Source of the DNA: JAYFQE01 sp034927345 | GTDB lineage: Bacteria > Bacillota > Clostridia > Saccharofermentanales > UBA5734 | Direction of reading: 5' to 3' | NCBI GenBank assembly: GCA_034927345.1 | Contig: JAYFQE010000015.1 | Span: forward strand, 124,001-188,000 | DNA length: 64,000 nt | Shown here: piece by piece, positions 1 through 9,395 of the stretch | Position numbering within the stretch: position 1 is the first letter of the stretch | Layout of the letters: every line of letters starts with the position of its first letter | The notes under the pieces: model-generated | The model's database searches: none | The model's input: the letters and a program-made list of their open reading frames with translations, nothing else | Told to the model about the DNA's origin: nothing | Translations under genes and position numbers: made by a program

Positions 1-325
1 AAATCGCAAAAGCCAGAGCCGAAAACAAGCTTAAAACCAAGGTCGATATGTTCATGACCAGTGTATTGCGGATAACGGACAAAGCTTCTGTACTGTCGAT
101 GAAAAACTCTTTAAAGTATTTTAAGCCGATAAATTGGGCGTCCCAGATACTCTTTCCCAGTTGGTAATTTGAAAAAGCCATATACCAACCGAAAATGGGT
201 ATATAGGTGAAAACAAGAATAATCAGCAAACCAGGCAAGGCCATGAAGTACAGTTCCTTTTTCGCCAGAATTGTATTGACAATGAGATCTGAATTTTTAT
301 GATGACGCAGATGATGGGAATCCAT
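1..325 (-). CDS. ABC sugar transporter permease, LplB-like (truncated by window edge)
   Basis: This is the N-terminal part of an inner-membrane permease of a CUT1 carbohydrate importer; about 108 residues are visible and the rest lies beyond the left edge. The start (ATG at 325) follows a strong AGGGGG ribosome site. Residues about 28-50 form the first membrane helix, with the typical PGLLIILVFTYIPIFGWYMAF pattern split over Pro31 and Pro43, and a second helix begins near residue 88. The stretch around GLKYFKEFF (residues 67-75) is characteristic of LplB/YtcP-type partners of lipoprotein binding proteins. It is the fourth gene of the operon kinase-regulator-binding protein-permease. No ATPase gene is visible. 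The family call is firm; the substrate is unknown. Confidence 0.85.
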   Translation of the reverse strand, partial: MDSHHLRHHKNSDLIVNTILAKKELYFMALPGLLIILVFTYIPIFGWYMAFSNYQLGKSIWDAQFIGLKYFKEFFIDSTEALSVIRNTLVMNISTLVLSLFSALAFAI

Positions 326-413
326 TAAATTACCCCCTGGTTTTTCCGATATATTGCAAGCCTTACTGTTTATGAAATTATTTCGACGAATTTGACAGAT
401 TCATGGATTATGC

Positions 414-454
414 AGAAGGAAAGGGAATTGCTGTACGCTTTCCCCTTTCCTTCT
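414..454 (-). terminator. Intercistronic hairpin between binding-protein and permease genes
   Basis: A perfect 12-bp inverted repeat (positions 414-425 with 443-454) and a 17-nt loop lies between the binding-protein stop and the permease start. On the minus strand no long U-run follows it. I read it as a partial terminator or mRNA-stabilising element that lets the upstream lipoprotein gene be expressed above the permease. Confidence 0.6.
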
Positions 455-469
455 TTGGGCATGCTGCAA

Positions 470-2212
470 TTAGGGCAGGTATTTGGCCAGATTCTGTTTA
501 TTGACGTTAAGAATACGGTTGTATTCATCGACAACCTTCTGAATGTCCATTTTTTCATACTCGGTATTCAGTTCGGCCAACGTCGCATCGAAATCAGTCG
601 CTGTGATCAGTTTTGTACCGGCTGATGCTCTCCAGCTGATAAATTTTTCATTCAATTTGGATATATCGGAATTTGGGTCAAGAGAGCAGGTTCCGGCTAA
701 TCCTGTCGGCGCTGCTACCGATGTCTTTTTCCAATAATCCATCGAGGATTCCCATCCTAGTTTTTTCAAGGCTTCTTTCTGACGATCGGTCAGAAACAAC
801 TGGTCTTTATATTTTATTTCCTTCTGCAGATCATAGGAGATCCCTTTAGAATCCTGTGATTGTGTGAGACCCAGAACATCTCCGGAGTTTAATCCGGCGG
901 TTTCTGTATATTCGGGGTCGCTCATGATTCCTTTAGTAAATTCTTCCGTAGGTTCACGCTCGCCCTTATCATTAATAAGATAATGCTGGCCTTCTATACC
1001 GCTTTGCAGAAGAATCTGACCTTCCTCGGACAGCGACCAGTCTAGGAGACTAAAAAAGCGAGCGGGGTCTTTGCAATTCTTGGTAATCACATAGGTGTCA
1101 AACGGGCGGGTTGTTTCCAGACGCGATTGCCGTTTGAGGCCGGCTTTCACCTGGTCATTGCTGCGGATAGGCTGATGGATATACTGCATCTCCGGATGTC
1201 CGGCCGCAATAAGCTGAGCGTTTGCACCGGTGCCGAAACCGTAGATGTACCAGAAAGCGATAGCTTGAGCGTTGTTTCCTTTTTCCGTACTCTGCTGTGA
1301 TGTGTCGGTAAAGCATTCCTTATCCAGCAGGCCGTTGAGGTAAAGCCGGTTGAACCACCGTAAATTCTGGATAAAATCGCGGTTGGTCCAGGCAGCTTCC
1401 CAACATTGGTCAACCTGATTCCAGAGCACGGCGTCATTCGTAGCCTGATCGTTGGTGATACCGCCCTTTTCAATAAATTCGGTTGTTAATGAAGGTCCCC
1501 AGGACTCGCCCATCGGGAAAGTGATGCCGATGGTCGGCTGACCGTTGGTCTCTGGGAAGTCAACCAAAGCCTGCTTCAGAAAATTAAACCAATCGTCTTC
1601 TGAAACAAGATTCGGCCATCCTTGGGCTTCCAGCGCGTCGGTACGTACGCCGATATCCAGATAGTCGCCGGCCACATCGATATCTTGCGGCACTGAACGT
1701 TCCCATTTATAAATTTTCCCGTCAGTCGTAGAGAGACGCCAATATGGCAGCTGTTCTTTGAAGACTTCGGAAAAGTTGGTTGAATCAGCAATATAGTCAT
1801 CAAGGCATATCGCTGCGCCGGCTTCTACATATTTACTGTACATCAGGTTATTTTCGAGCCGGGTTACTTCCGGATAATCTCCGGTTGACAGCATGAGCGT
1901 TTCCTTTTCGATCGCATCGCCGGTTAACGGCAAGTATTCAAATACGACATTGAATTTATCTTTTATGACTTTGCCAACCGGCGTTTCATCACTCCGTTTG
2001 ACGACTTGTTTGGGGCCGGTAAGAATCTGGATCACATATTCTGATTGTGTTTGGTTTGTTCCTGTCTGGGTATCGGTGGCCTTGGCTGTGGATGTCGGAC
2101 TGGTCGTTTGCTGTCCGGTTTGCGCGGTTGTATTACAGCCCAAGCAAAAACCGGCTACGAGACCTACAGAAAGAGTAATGCTCAACCACTTTCTAAACCT
2201 TTGTTTGATCAT
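470..2212 (-). CDS. Extracellular sugar-binding lipoprotein (CUT1, LplA-like)
   Basis: Substrate-binding protein of an ABC sugar importer, expected to be anchored on the outer face of the membrane. Residues 1-25 are a signal peptide with a basic start and a hydrophobic core; Cys26 in the context FCLGC is the probable lipidated residue, though the -3 position (Cys) is not the usual Leu. A Thr/Ser/Gln-rich linker follows, then a long periplasmic-binding fold of about 530 residues, which is the usual size of the LplA/YtcQ subgroup. The start has a good AGGAGGG site. It lies downstream of the kinase/regulator pair and upstream of the permease. The neighbouring GH51 arabinofuranosidase suggests an arabinose-containing ligand, which is inference only. 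Confidence 0.9.
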   Translation of the reverse strand: MIKQRFRKWLSITLSVGLVAGFCLGCNTTAQTGQQTTSPTSTAKATDTQTGTNQTQSEYVIQILTGPKQVVKRSDETPVGKVIKDKFNVVFEYLPLTGDAIEKETLMLSTGDYPEVTRLENNLMYSKYVEAGAAICLDDYIADSTNFSEVFKEQLPYWRLSTTDGKIYKWERSVPQDIDVAGDYLDIGVRTDALEAQGWPNLVSEDDWFNFLKQALVDFPETNGQPTIGITFPMGESWGPSLTTEFIEKGGITNDQATNDAVLWNQVDQCWEAAWTNRDFIQNLRWFNRLYLNGLLDKECFTDTSQQSTEKGNNAQAIAFWYIYGFGTGANAQLIAAGHPEMQYIHQPIRSNDQVKAGLKRQSRLETTRPFDTYVITKNCKDPARFFSLLDWSLSEEGQILLQSGIEGQHYLINDKGEREPTEEFTKGIMSDPEYTETAGLNSGDVLGLTQSQDSKGISYDLQKEIKYKDQLFLTDRQKEALKKLGWESSMDYWKKTSVAAPTGLAGTCSLDPNSDISKLNEKFISWRASAGTKLITATDFDATLAELNTEYEKMDIQKVVDEYNRILNVNKQNLAKYLP

Positions 2213-2263
2213 TAAAACACCCTCCTAGACGTTTTTTATCATGAATCGACCAGATAAAAAGGA

Positions 2264-2285
2264 ACTGAACTGCCATATGTTCAGT
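2264..2285 (-). terminator. Attenuator-like hairpin upstream of binding-protein gene
   Basis: A 7-bp perfect stem (2264-2270 with 2279-2285, 8-nt loop) sits in the 179-nt gap between the response regulator and the binding protein. On the minus strand it is followed by a T-rich tract. It could partly terminate the regulator transcript. A second AT-rich 8-bp inverted repeat (2233-2240 with 2253-2260) lies closer to the ribosome site. Confidence 0.4.
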
Positions 2286-2391
2286 ATATAAGGCATTTAC
2301 AGACAGCATACCTGTATATTTGCACAGGGAAACCGGACAAATTGCACTTTCTCTGTTTTATGACCGGAAGTGTATTTTATGTAAGAAACCT

Positions 2392-3624
2392 TTAAATTGT
2401 TTTCGATCGAGCTGATGATTCATGAGATGTTTTCCGGATATACCTGGAACGATAATCGCTGGGGGTAAAACCGGTTTTTCTTTTGAAAGTAAGGCCAAAA
2501 TAATCGTAGTCATTATAACCGCAATCATTGGCGATTTCTGAAATCAACCGGGAAGGATCCTGCAGCAGCCGGGTCGCGGCTTCGATTCGGCAATTTTCTA
2601 GAAAATCATTAAAGCTGAGATTTGTATACTTCTTAAAAAGTCTTCCCAGATAGGCCGGATTCAAATAGTATTTATCGGCAAGCTGTTTCAAGCTGATTTT
2701 GTTCTGGTAATTTTTTTCAATATATTGAATGATTGGCTCCAGGATATTACTTTTATAGGGCGTATCAGTGATGACATAAATACCCTCTTGCTTTTTGTCA
2801 GCCGGCTTATTTTGCATAACCCGCTTAACCGCTTGATAAATCACAGGAATATGCTCAAGCTGTTCGGCAATATTGCTGACAATAATTTCCTGTCCGGGCA
2901 TGGACAATTGTTTCAGGTTATCGGCAATGATACTTAGATCGGGCCTGCTGCTAAAGGATATCAGGAGAAAATAATACTTGCCCTCAAAATAACTATAAGT
3001 CTCGCATGTATAGGGGAGCATGTTGTTAATTTGACCGACAATTTTATCCTGCCGGATTTGGGGATTCGTTTCCATGAACAATTTATCATTAAAACCAAGA
3101 CACAAATAGCAGTGACCTTTTATCATGACCCCTTGATCTTTCAGTTCATCTTCGTCCGGGGCATCGCCGTTCAACAGCCGGCGGATAAAGTTGTCGCGGA
3201 TTATTTTCGTGCTTTCCAGCAGAATTTCTTTCTTTTTACTATCGGCGTCCAATTCATCCTTTAAAGATTTAAGGGTTTCCAACAGCTGTTGCTCGTTGAT
3301 GGGCTTTAGAATATAACGCATGACATTAAATTCCAAAGCGGCCTGAGCATATTCAAAATCCCGAAATCCGCTTAATATGACAACGTGAACAGCCAGGTGA
3401 AGGGATCTGATCGTTTTACATAAACATATGCCATCCATTTTGGGCATGCGAACATCGGTAATTACCAGATCGACAGGTATATTTTGCAGAATAACCAATG
3501 CTTCTTCGCCGTTGGCGGCTGTCCCGGCAATATGAAATCCGTTGGCATGCCAGTCGATATAAACGGCCAGTCCCTCGCGGATAGCCGGTTCGTCATCGAC
3601 AATCAAGGCCTGATAATAGTCCAT
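2392..3624 (-). CDS. Response regulator, YesN type (REC plus AraC DNA-binding domain)
   Basis: DNA-binding partner of the adjacent sensor kinase. Residues 1-125 are a receiver domain with the acidic pair Asp10-Asp11, phospho-acceptor Asp57 in the context ITDVRMP, Ser85 and Lys107 (YILKPI). A helical linker of about 160 residues follows. Residues about 295-395 are two AraC-type helix-turn-helix motifs, with the LGRLFKKYTNLSF and ISEIANDCGYNDYDYF signatures. The 410-residue length fits the YesN family. It starts 2 nt after the kinase stop, so the two genes are probably translationally coupled. It most likely activates the downstream importer genes and perhaps the divergent GH51 gene. Confidence 0.92.
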   Translation of the reverse strand: MDYYQALIVDDEPAIREGLAVYIDWHANGFHIAGTAANGEEALVILQNIPVDLVITDVRMPKMDGICLCKTIRSLHLAVHVVILSGFRDFEYAQAALEFNVMRYILKPINEQQLLETLKSLKDELDADSKKKEILLESTKIIRDNFIRRLLNGDAPDEDELKDQGVMIKGHCYLCLGFNDKLFMETNPQIRQDKIVGQINNMLPYTCETYSYFEGKYYFLLISFSSRPDLSIIADNLKQLSMPGQEIIVSNIAEQLEHIPVIYQAVKRVMQNKPADKKQEGIYVITDTPYKSNILEPIIQYIEKNYQNKISLKQLADKYYLNPAYLGRLFKKYTNLSFNDFLENCRIEAATRLLQDPSRLISEIANDCGYNDYDYFGLTFKRKTGFTPSDYRSRYIRKTSHESSARSKTI

Positions 3625-3626
3625 GC

Positions 3627-5480
3627 TTATTCTCCTTCAAGATGTTTTTCCGGCAGCCTGATCATCACATGAGTGCCTTGCCCTTCATTACTGCTAAGCT
3701 GTAAGCCATATTGTGATCCAAATTGAAGCTTTAGTCTGCTGTTGACATTGCGTAAGGCGATTCGATCGCCATGACCAGAATAACCGGTCGCATCCTCATA
3801 TTCAAGCTGATGCTGCAGGCGGACCAGCAGATTTTTTTCGATACCGACGCCGTCGTCGGCAATGGTGATCGCCAGGACGCCGGCACAGGCGACGGCGGTC
3901 AGACTGACGCATCCGCCGGTGCCTTTGAGCTCAATGCCGTGGTACAAAGCGTTCTCAGTTAACGGTTGAATGATCTGCTTGGGAATCAGGCAATTCATCA
4001 ATTCATCAGGGACATGAACGGAGAAATCGATTTTCTCACGAAAGCGGTACCGTTGTATTTCAAAGTATTTCTCGATGAATTCGATTTCTTGGGAAAGCGG
4101 ATATTCTTCTCCGTCATCTTCAATACAGGCGCGAAACGACTCGGCAAACAGACCTAATATATATGCGTTTTTTCGGTCGCCTTCTAAAAGAATATTCATG
4201 CGGATAGTCTCAAGCGTATTAAACAGATAATGCGGATTAATCTGGCGTCTTAATGACAAAAGCTGGGCATGCGCCTTTTCAGCTTGCAATTTATTATTGG
4301 TTAGTTCGATTCCCTTGACCTTCAGGTTGGCCAGATACACTTCATTGATCAGTTTATAGGTTTTATCAGCCAGTTCATTAAATCCGGTTTCAATATGCCC
4401 GATCTCATCGGTCCCGGTAACCTCGACTTGCTTCGCGAAATTGCTGTTCCAGACTTCTTTCATGTTTTTTAAAAATGATTCAATACGAGAGGATAGATTG
4501 CCTGTAATATAGCTGACAAGTAAAATGGATAACAGAACGCAGATTAACCCCAATAAACTGCCGGCCAGATACGTCGTTTTTATGGTATTGAAGAGCTTAT
4601 CCGCAGGCTTTAAATTAATGATGGTCCACTGCGAATTTGTACCGCCGACCGCCATCAGGCTGCTTTCGGAGCAAAAATATTTTTTGCCGTTGTAATTGAT
4701 AATCTGGTTGTTGTCTAAACGCTCCGTGACCGTACCCTGAATGAAATTAACTTGATCAATGGATTGGAAAAGCAATTCACGTTCGGTCGTGGATATGATT
4801 TTGCCGGTTTGATCGCACAGGAAAACAATGTTATTGAAATTTTGCTCTGTCGATATCAAGGAATAGAATTGAGCTTCGTCGAAAAAAACAGCGATGACGC
4901 TATTGCTCGAAATAGAAGTACTTTCATGCGGAATAAATCGATAACATCCGATATAATGACCGCTGTAGCGCCCTTTGATCGTTCTGGCGCTGGTCCAGGT
5001 GATCTGGTTGCCGAAATGACCGAGATACCAGTTTTCTTTTTCCAGATCAGCAATGGAGTTGTTCATTTCCTCAGAAAAATAGATGCTTGAATTAGCTGAA
5101 AAAACGCGGAATTTCATATTGTAATTACCGTACATTCTGCGGACATATTGACTGATGTCTCTTTTAAAATCTTCAACGGCATCATCGGGCAGCTGATAAT
5201 CTGTTGAGATATAACGCATGATCGAATAATCATTGATGAAATTATCCATAATCGTATTATAATTGCTTAGAATATTAACATAATTATTTTCCAGCTGAGC
5301 CAATGATGCGGCAGCAGAATCCTGATAATTGGCCATAGCCATATTGGCCATTTGTTTTGTCAAGAAGAAACAAATGATGCAGATCGGAATGAAAACAGCC
5401 GCGATGTAAATCGTAATGAGCTTCTTCTTTAGACTGATGGAATTCAAGCCTTTAAGCTGATGTTTATAACGTAAAGTCAT
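3627..5480 (-). CDS. Membrane sensor histidine kinase, YesM type
   Basis: Senses an extracellular signal, probably a sugar or the binding protein, and phosphorylates the adjacent regulator. Residues 19-41 form the first membrane helix. About 260 extracytoplasmic residues form a Cache-like sensor, and a second helix lies at about 302-325. A HAMP segment follows, then the LytS/YesM-type kinase region with phospho-acceptor His417 in QINPHYLFNTLE. The ATPase domain has the N-box (PLTENALYHGI) and the G1 box (ADDGVGI). The length of 617 residues is normal. It is the first gene of the minus-strand operon and is divergent from the GH51 gene across a 175-nt gap. Confidence 0.93.
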   Translation of the reverse strand: MTLRYKHQLKGLNSISLKKKLITIYIAAVFIPICIICFFLTKQMANMAMANYQDSAAASLAQLENNYVNILSNYNTIMDNFINDYSIMRYISTDYQLPDDAVEDFKRDISQYVRRMYGNYNMKFRVFSANSSIYFSEEMNNSIADLEKENWYLGHFGNQITWTSARTIKGRYSGHYIGCYRFIPHESTSISSNSVIAVFFDEAQFYSLISTEQNFNNIVFLCDQTGKIISTTERELLFQSIDQVNFIQGTVTERLDNNQIINYNGKKYFCSESSLMAVGGTNSQWTIINLKPADKLFNTIKTTYLAGSLLGLICVLLSILLVSYITGNLSSRIESFLKNMKEVWNSNFAKQVEVTGTDEIGHIETGFNELADKTYKLINEVYLANLKVKGIELTNNKLQAEKAHAQLLSLRRQINPHYLFNTLETIRMNILLEGDRKNAYILGLFAESFRACIEDDGEEYPLSQEIEFIEKYFEIQRYRFREKIDFSVHVPDELMNCLIPKQIIQPLTENALYHGIELKGTGGCVSLTAVACAGVLAITIADDGVGIEKNLLVRLQHQLEYEDATGYSGHGDRIALRNVNSRLKLQFGSQYGLQLSSNEGQGTHVMIRLPEKHLEGE

Positions 5481-5655
5481 GTGCAGGCACCATCCCTTTA
5501 TTTATATTAGGGCTCTTTATCCTGTCAGGCCTTAAAAAATATCTACAGCTGCTACGATTATATCACAAAGGGAAAAAGTCACCCGCATAATCGGGACTCT
5601 ATGATATACTATAATTAAATTTATCGCATTAAACAGGAGCAGATGGAGGCCGGCC
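5481..5655. promoter_or_regulatory. Divergent promoter region, kinase operon and GH51 gene
   Basis: The 175-nt gap separates two outward-facing genes. On the plus strand a TATAAT lies at 5610-5615, about 40 nt before the GH51 start, with no good -35 box. On the minus strand another TATAAT lies at 5557-5562. Weak -35 boxes on both sides fit activator-dependent promoters, possibly shared by the YesN-type regulator. Confidence 0.5.
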
Positions 5656-7140
5656 ATGAAGAAGATATGCTTAATGTATCCTGATGTCATCGGTGTGATT
5701 AAACCAGAGATATACGGCCATTTTACTGAACATATCGGCGGCGTATTTTATGATGGCCTTTGGGTTGGGAAGGATTCCCCTATAGCGAATATTCATGGAT
5801 TTCGCAAGGAGTTAATCAATCGATTTAATAAAATTAACCCGCCGGTTGTACGCTGGCCGGGCGGTTGTTATTCTGAAACATACGACTGGCGCGATGGAAT
5901 CGGCGAAAACAGGCCCAGACGGATCAACTGGTGGACAGCCTATGACAATCGCTATGAAACCAATGAAGTCGGCACCCATGAATTTGCGGAATTCTGCAGC
6001 TTGGTTGGCGCCAAACCTTATTTTGCCGTTAACCTTTCTTCTTTGCCGCCGCTGGAAGCCCGAAAATGGATGGATTACTGTTTATCACCGCAAGGAACAA
6101 CATCGCTGGCTTGTGAACGGGAAAAGAACGGTCATGCCGAGCCTTTTTCAATTCCTTACTGGGGTGTCGGCAACGAGAATTGGGGCGGCGGCGGCAACAT
6201 GGCTCCTGATATTTATGCGCATGAATACAGGAAGTACTCGGAGCTCATGTCCAATGTAGCCTCGGAAGCGAAATTATTTGCCTGCGGTCCGAACGGCGAC
6301 GATTATAATTGGACACAAAAATTCATGGAGGTTTTTTCTGCCTCGGAAAAGCACATGGCCGGTTATTCTATGCATTATTATTGCGGCAGCGCCGGCGATC
6401 CGGTTCGCTTTACCAGGAAGGAGTGGTATGAAATGCTGCGCCGGTCGGCGCGCATTGAGGAAATCCTTTTACGCCACTGGCACATTATCCAGGGTTATGG
6501 CATGGAGCAATACGGGAGGCTGGTTATTGACGAATGGGGCTGCTGGCATCCGAACGGTTCAGGCCCGAGCAAAGGCCGCAATCTGTTTGAACAGCAGAGC
6601 ACCATGAGAGACGCGATGGTTACGGCACAGACCCTGAATGTTTTCAATAATCATTGCGACAAAATCCAGATGGCGAATGTCGCGCAATTAGTCAATAATC
6701 TGCACTGCCTTTTTCTTACGTCAGGCGATCATTGTATTGTAACGCCGACTTATCATGTGTTTGACATGTATCAAGTACATCAAAACGCGGCGGCGGTCCG
6801 TACGTTGACCTATGGCGATCAACAAATCGAGGGGATCAATACCTTGTCGGTTTCCGCCTCGGTCAAGGAAGGGTTTACTTTCATCAGCATCGCCAATCTT
6901 TCTGCCGAAGATGACGCGGTTGTCGAATTGGAGCCCGTCGGCGGATCTTTGGACGCCGACGCGGAAATGGACGTGCTGGTCCATGAAGATTACCATGCGC
7001 ACAACACCTTTGAAAATCCCAAAGTGGTAACGCCCTTTAAACAAGCCGTCAATGTGCATCAGGCGATTATCGTTCCCCGCGCGGGAATCGTTATGATCAA
7101 GGCGAAGCTGACGAAATCAAATGATTCGATGTACCCATGA
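5656..7140 (+). CDS. Alpha-L-arabinofuranosidase, GH51
   Basis: Retaining glycosidase that removes terminal L-arabinofuranosyl groups from arabino-oligosaccharides; there is no signal peptide, so it is cytoplasmic. The GH51 marks are the N-terminal EIYGHFTEHIGG, the VVRWPGGCYSETYDWRDG segment, acid/base Glu174 in GVGNENWGGGG and nucleophile Glu293 in VIDEWGCWH. A C-terminal beta-sandwich follows, and 494 residues is the family's normal length. The start has a GGAGG site (agatggaggccggcc before ATG). It is divergent from the sensor kinase of an importer operon, which fits uptake of arabino-oligosaccharides followed by intracellular cleavage. Its last 24 nt overlap the convergent MFS gene. Confidence 0.95.
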   Translation: MKKICLMYPDVIGVIKPEIYGHFTEHIGGVFYDGLWVGKDSPIANIHGFRKELINRFNKINPPVVRWPGGCYSETYDWRDGIGENRPRRINWWTAYDNRYETNEVGTHEFAEFCSLVGAKPYFAVNLSSLPPLEARKWMDYCLSPQGTTSLACEREKNGHAEPFSIPYWGVGNENWGGGGNMAPDIYAHEYRKYSELMSNVASEAKLFACGPNGDDYNWTQKFMEVFSASEKHMAGYSMHYYCGSAGDPVRFTRKEWYEMLRRSARIEEILLRHWHIIQGYGMEQYGRLVIDEWGCWHPNGSGPSKGRNLFEQQSTMRDAMVTAQTLNVFNNHCDKIQMANVAQLVNNLHCLFLTSGDHCIVTPTYHVFDMYQVHQNAAAVRTLTYGDQQIEGINTLSVSASVKEGFTFISIANLSAEDDAVVELEPVGGSLDADAEMDVLVHEDYHAHNTFENPKVVTPFKQAVNVHQAIIVPRAGIVMIKAKLTKSNDSMYP

Positions 7141-8460
7141 GAGAAAGGCTTCCGCGGCGGCGCTCCGGATTTTGCGCGGCGTCGTCCCGCAGCAGAAGCT
7201 GCGCCATCTGCTGATACAGAAACCGCAAGTCAGCGATCCCAGCAGCGCGATGCCGGCCCAGCCCATTATCGTCGGCCGCCAGCCGAAATTTTCGGAAAAC
7301 CGGGCGATGCCGTAGGTGGACAAGGCACTGCCAAGATAGGTGAAAAAATTCAGAAAGCCGGATATAAAAGCCACTTTTCCGGTCTGCTCAAAGCGCCCCG
7401 GCACCATGCAGATAAGAATCAGGTTTACACCGTGCATACAACCGGTGATGATAGCCGTTAAAATCATCGAAGTTACCAGGCCGGAGGCATAAAAAGCGGC
7501 CAAAGCGGCTGAAGCAATGCTGCCGATTAAGAAAAAGAGCGCGGCGCAGGATAATTCATTGGTAAAAAATTTCCGCTGAACAAATGAAGTGAATTTAATG
7601 GCAAAGATGCTGAAAACAGGCAGGATCACCGTGGATAAAATTGAAACCGAACTGCCCAGCCAAAACGTTTCGTTAAGATATGAAGGCATCCAAGTCGTTA
7701 CGCCGTCACGCAGGATGCCCTGCAGGACGATGCCCAGAATAATGAAGAGAAGGCCGGACGGCAAAATCAGGCTTTTTATCGAACGGTTGAAGGCCGGCGC
7801 GGCTTGTCCGGATTCTTTTCCGGGAAGCGTTCCGGTCACGGTTGTATTTTCATGAGCATAACGGTCAATTTTACCTATGCCCCAAAGCCAAAGAGCCGAA
7901 ATCGCCAGGCCTGTGGCTCCGGCAACCCAGAAGACGAGCCGCCAGCCGGACAGGGATATACAAAGCGGCGAAAGAAGGTAAATAAAAATGGTTCCGGCGG
8001 AGCCGGCGATGGTTACCGTCACGCAAGCTTTCTGAAAATCATCGGGACATAGATATCCGGACAGAATTTTGACAAGCGGCGGCCAGATCATCGCCTGAGC
8101 AAAACCATTAAAAAACCAGATTGACGTCATGATTTCAACGGTTCCGGCGGCCGGCAAAAACAGGTTCAAAACCGATGTCGCGGCGAGCCCGCCGAAGATC
8201 AGCCATCGAGGATTGATGCGGTCGCCGATATAACCGCTGATCAATTGCCCGACGCCGTAAGAAATAAAACTGGCTGTCGTAACGAGCGACGCCGAAGATT
8301 TCAAGATCCCCTCGGACTGGACGATTTCCGCAATCATGGCTCCGTAGTTGATGCGAGTCAGGTAGCTGGTGAAGTAGACCGCAAAACTGAGGATTGATAA
8401 AGACAGGATACCTTTGCGAGCTGTTATTTTTCTGGTCATAACCGATTGCAACCCTTTCAC
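7117..8460 (-). CDS. MFS transporter, organophosphate:phosphate antiporter-like
   Basis: A 12-helix secondary carrier of the major facilitator superfamily. The segment FNGFAQAMIWPPLVKILSGYL, in the third and fourth helices (about residues 116-137), resembles the GlpT/UhpT/hexuronate branch, whose members exchange sugar phosphates or move organic anions. The start is a GTG that overlaps the stop of the DeoR gene (GTGA overlap, 8457-8460), so the two are coupled. An in-frame ATG seven codons later is an alternative start. Its regulator and the divergent phosphodiesterase suggest a phosphorylated sugar or similar substrate, which is inference. The end overlaps the GH51 gene tail to tail. Confidence 0.8.
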   Translation of the reverse strand: MKGLQSVMTRKITARKGILSLSILSFAVYFTSYLTRINYGAMIAEIVQSEGILKSSASLVTTASFISYGVGQLISGYIGDRINPRWLIFGGLAATSVLNLFLPAAGTVEIMTSIWFFNGFAQAMIWPPLVKILSGYLCPDDFQKACVTVTIAGSAGTIFIYLLSPLCISLSGWRLVFWVAGATGLAISALWLWGIGKIDRYAHENTTVTGTLPGKESGQAAPAFNRSIKSLILPSGLLFIILGIVLQGILRDGVTTWMPSYLNETFWLGSSVSILSTVILPVFSIFAIKFTSFVQRKFFTNELSCAALFFLIGSIASAALAAFYASGLVTSMILTAIITGCMHGVNLILICMVPGRFEQTGKVAFISGFLNFFTYLGSALSTYGIARFSENFGWRPTIMGWAGIALLGSLTCGFCISRWRSFCCGTTPRKIRSAAAEAFLSWVHRII

Positions 8461-9284
8461 TTTACGGCGGCTTCGATACCCGCTGAGGGGTTTAAGGCCG
8501 GTGTCAGATCTTTCTCGTTTTTATAAAGGGTCAAGCCGTTATTTTGATAAAGACGGCTGATGCTATCGTCCAGGTCGCTGCTGGTGACATACAGATAAGC
8601 GTTGTTCATGTCGCTGATTTTCAACAACGCGGTTTTTTCGTATTTCGAACTGTCCGCCATGACGACAACCCGGTCGGCGATGCCCAGATATGCTTTTTGG
8701 ATGGGTATGCCTTCGGCGATAAAATCGGCGATGCCATATTTCAGGCTAATGGCCGAAGGGAAAAGAAAGTAAGTGGATACATGCAATTTTTGTATCGTAT
8801 CCAAAGTTATATAACCGTAAAAAAAATCTTCGGTCTGTAAATATTCGCCGCCGACAAGAATAATGCGAAATCCTTCAACCGCTTTCAGCACTTCATAATT
8901 CTGGCCGGAATGGGTGATAATCGTTAAATTTCTGAAGCGGTCTTTTAAGACCCGAACAAATTCGATCGCCGTACTGCCGGCGTCGATCGCCAGAACATCG
9001 CCTTCTTTGACCAGTTTGGCGGCTGTCTGCGCCATTTGTTCCTTTTGTTGTTTGTTTTCCTGCAATCGCTGCGACATGTCGGAAAACTTCTTCATATTGT
9101 TTAGAGCGACCGCGCCGCCGTGAACCCGCTGCAACCGATTTTGTTTTTCTAAAAACAATAAGTCGCGCCTCACGGTTTCAGTCGACGTCCCTAATTGTTC
9201 CGCTAATTCGTATGCGGTCACGGAACCTTTGGCCTGGATGCGGTCAAGAATCAAGGCATAACGTTCATTCGCAAACAAACACAC
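8457..9284 (-). CDS. DeoR-family transcriptional repressor
   Basis: Sugar-phosphate-responsive repressor. Residues about 5-60 are the DeoR winged helix (ERYALILDRIQAKGSV, TSTETVRRDLLFLEKQ, RVHGGAV). The rest is the DeoR C-terminal effector domain of the isomerase-like fold, with DAGSTAIEFVRVL and the VADSSKYEKTALLKI sequence, which normally binds a phosphorylated sugar. The start is uncertain: GTG at 9284 lies only about 4 nt from an AGGAG, while an in-frame TTG at 9278 gives the more typical MFANERY start with 10-nt spacing. It probably controls the coupled MFS gene and perhaps the divergent phosphodiesterase. Confidence 0.9.
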   Translation of the reverse strand: MCLFANERYALILDRIQAKGSVTAYELAEQLGTSTETVRRDLLFLEKQNRLQRVHGGAVALNNMKKFSDMSQRLQENKQQKEQMAQTAAKLVKEGDVLAIDAGSTAIEFVRVLKDRFRNLTIITHSGQNYEVLKAVEGFRIILVGGEYLQTEDFFYGYITLDTIQKLHVSTYFLFPSAISLKYGIADFIAEGIPIQKAYLGIADRVVVMADSSKYEKTALLKISDMNNAYLYVTSSDLDDSISRLYQNNGLTLYKNEKDLTPALNPSAGIEAAVK

Positions 9285-9395
9285 TCATCTCCTCGCAAAG
9301 GCATAGTAACACACACATTCACACAATTCAATCTACAACTGCCGGTTACGGTATATAATATAAAAGTACCCCCTGGAGCTGCAAAGGAGGTTCAC

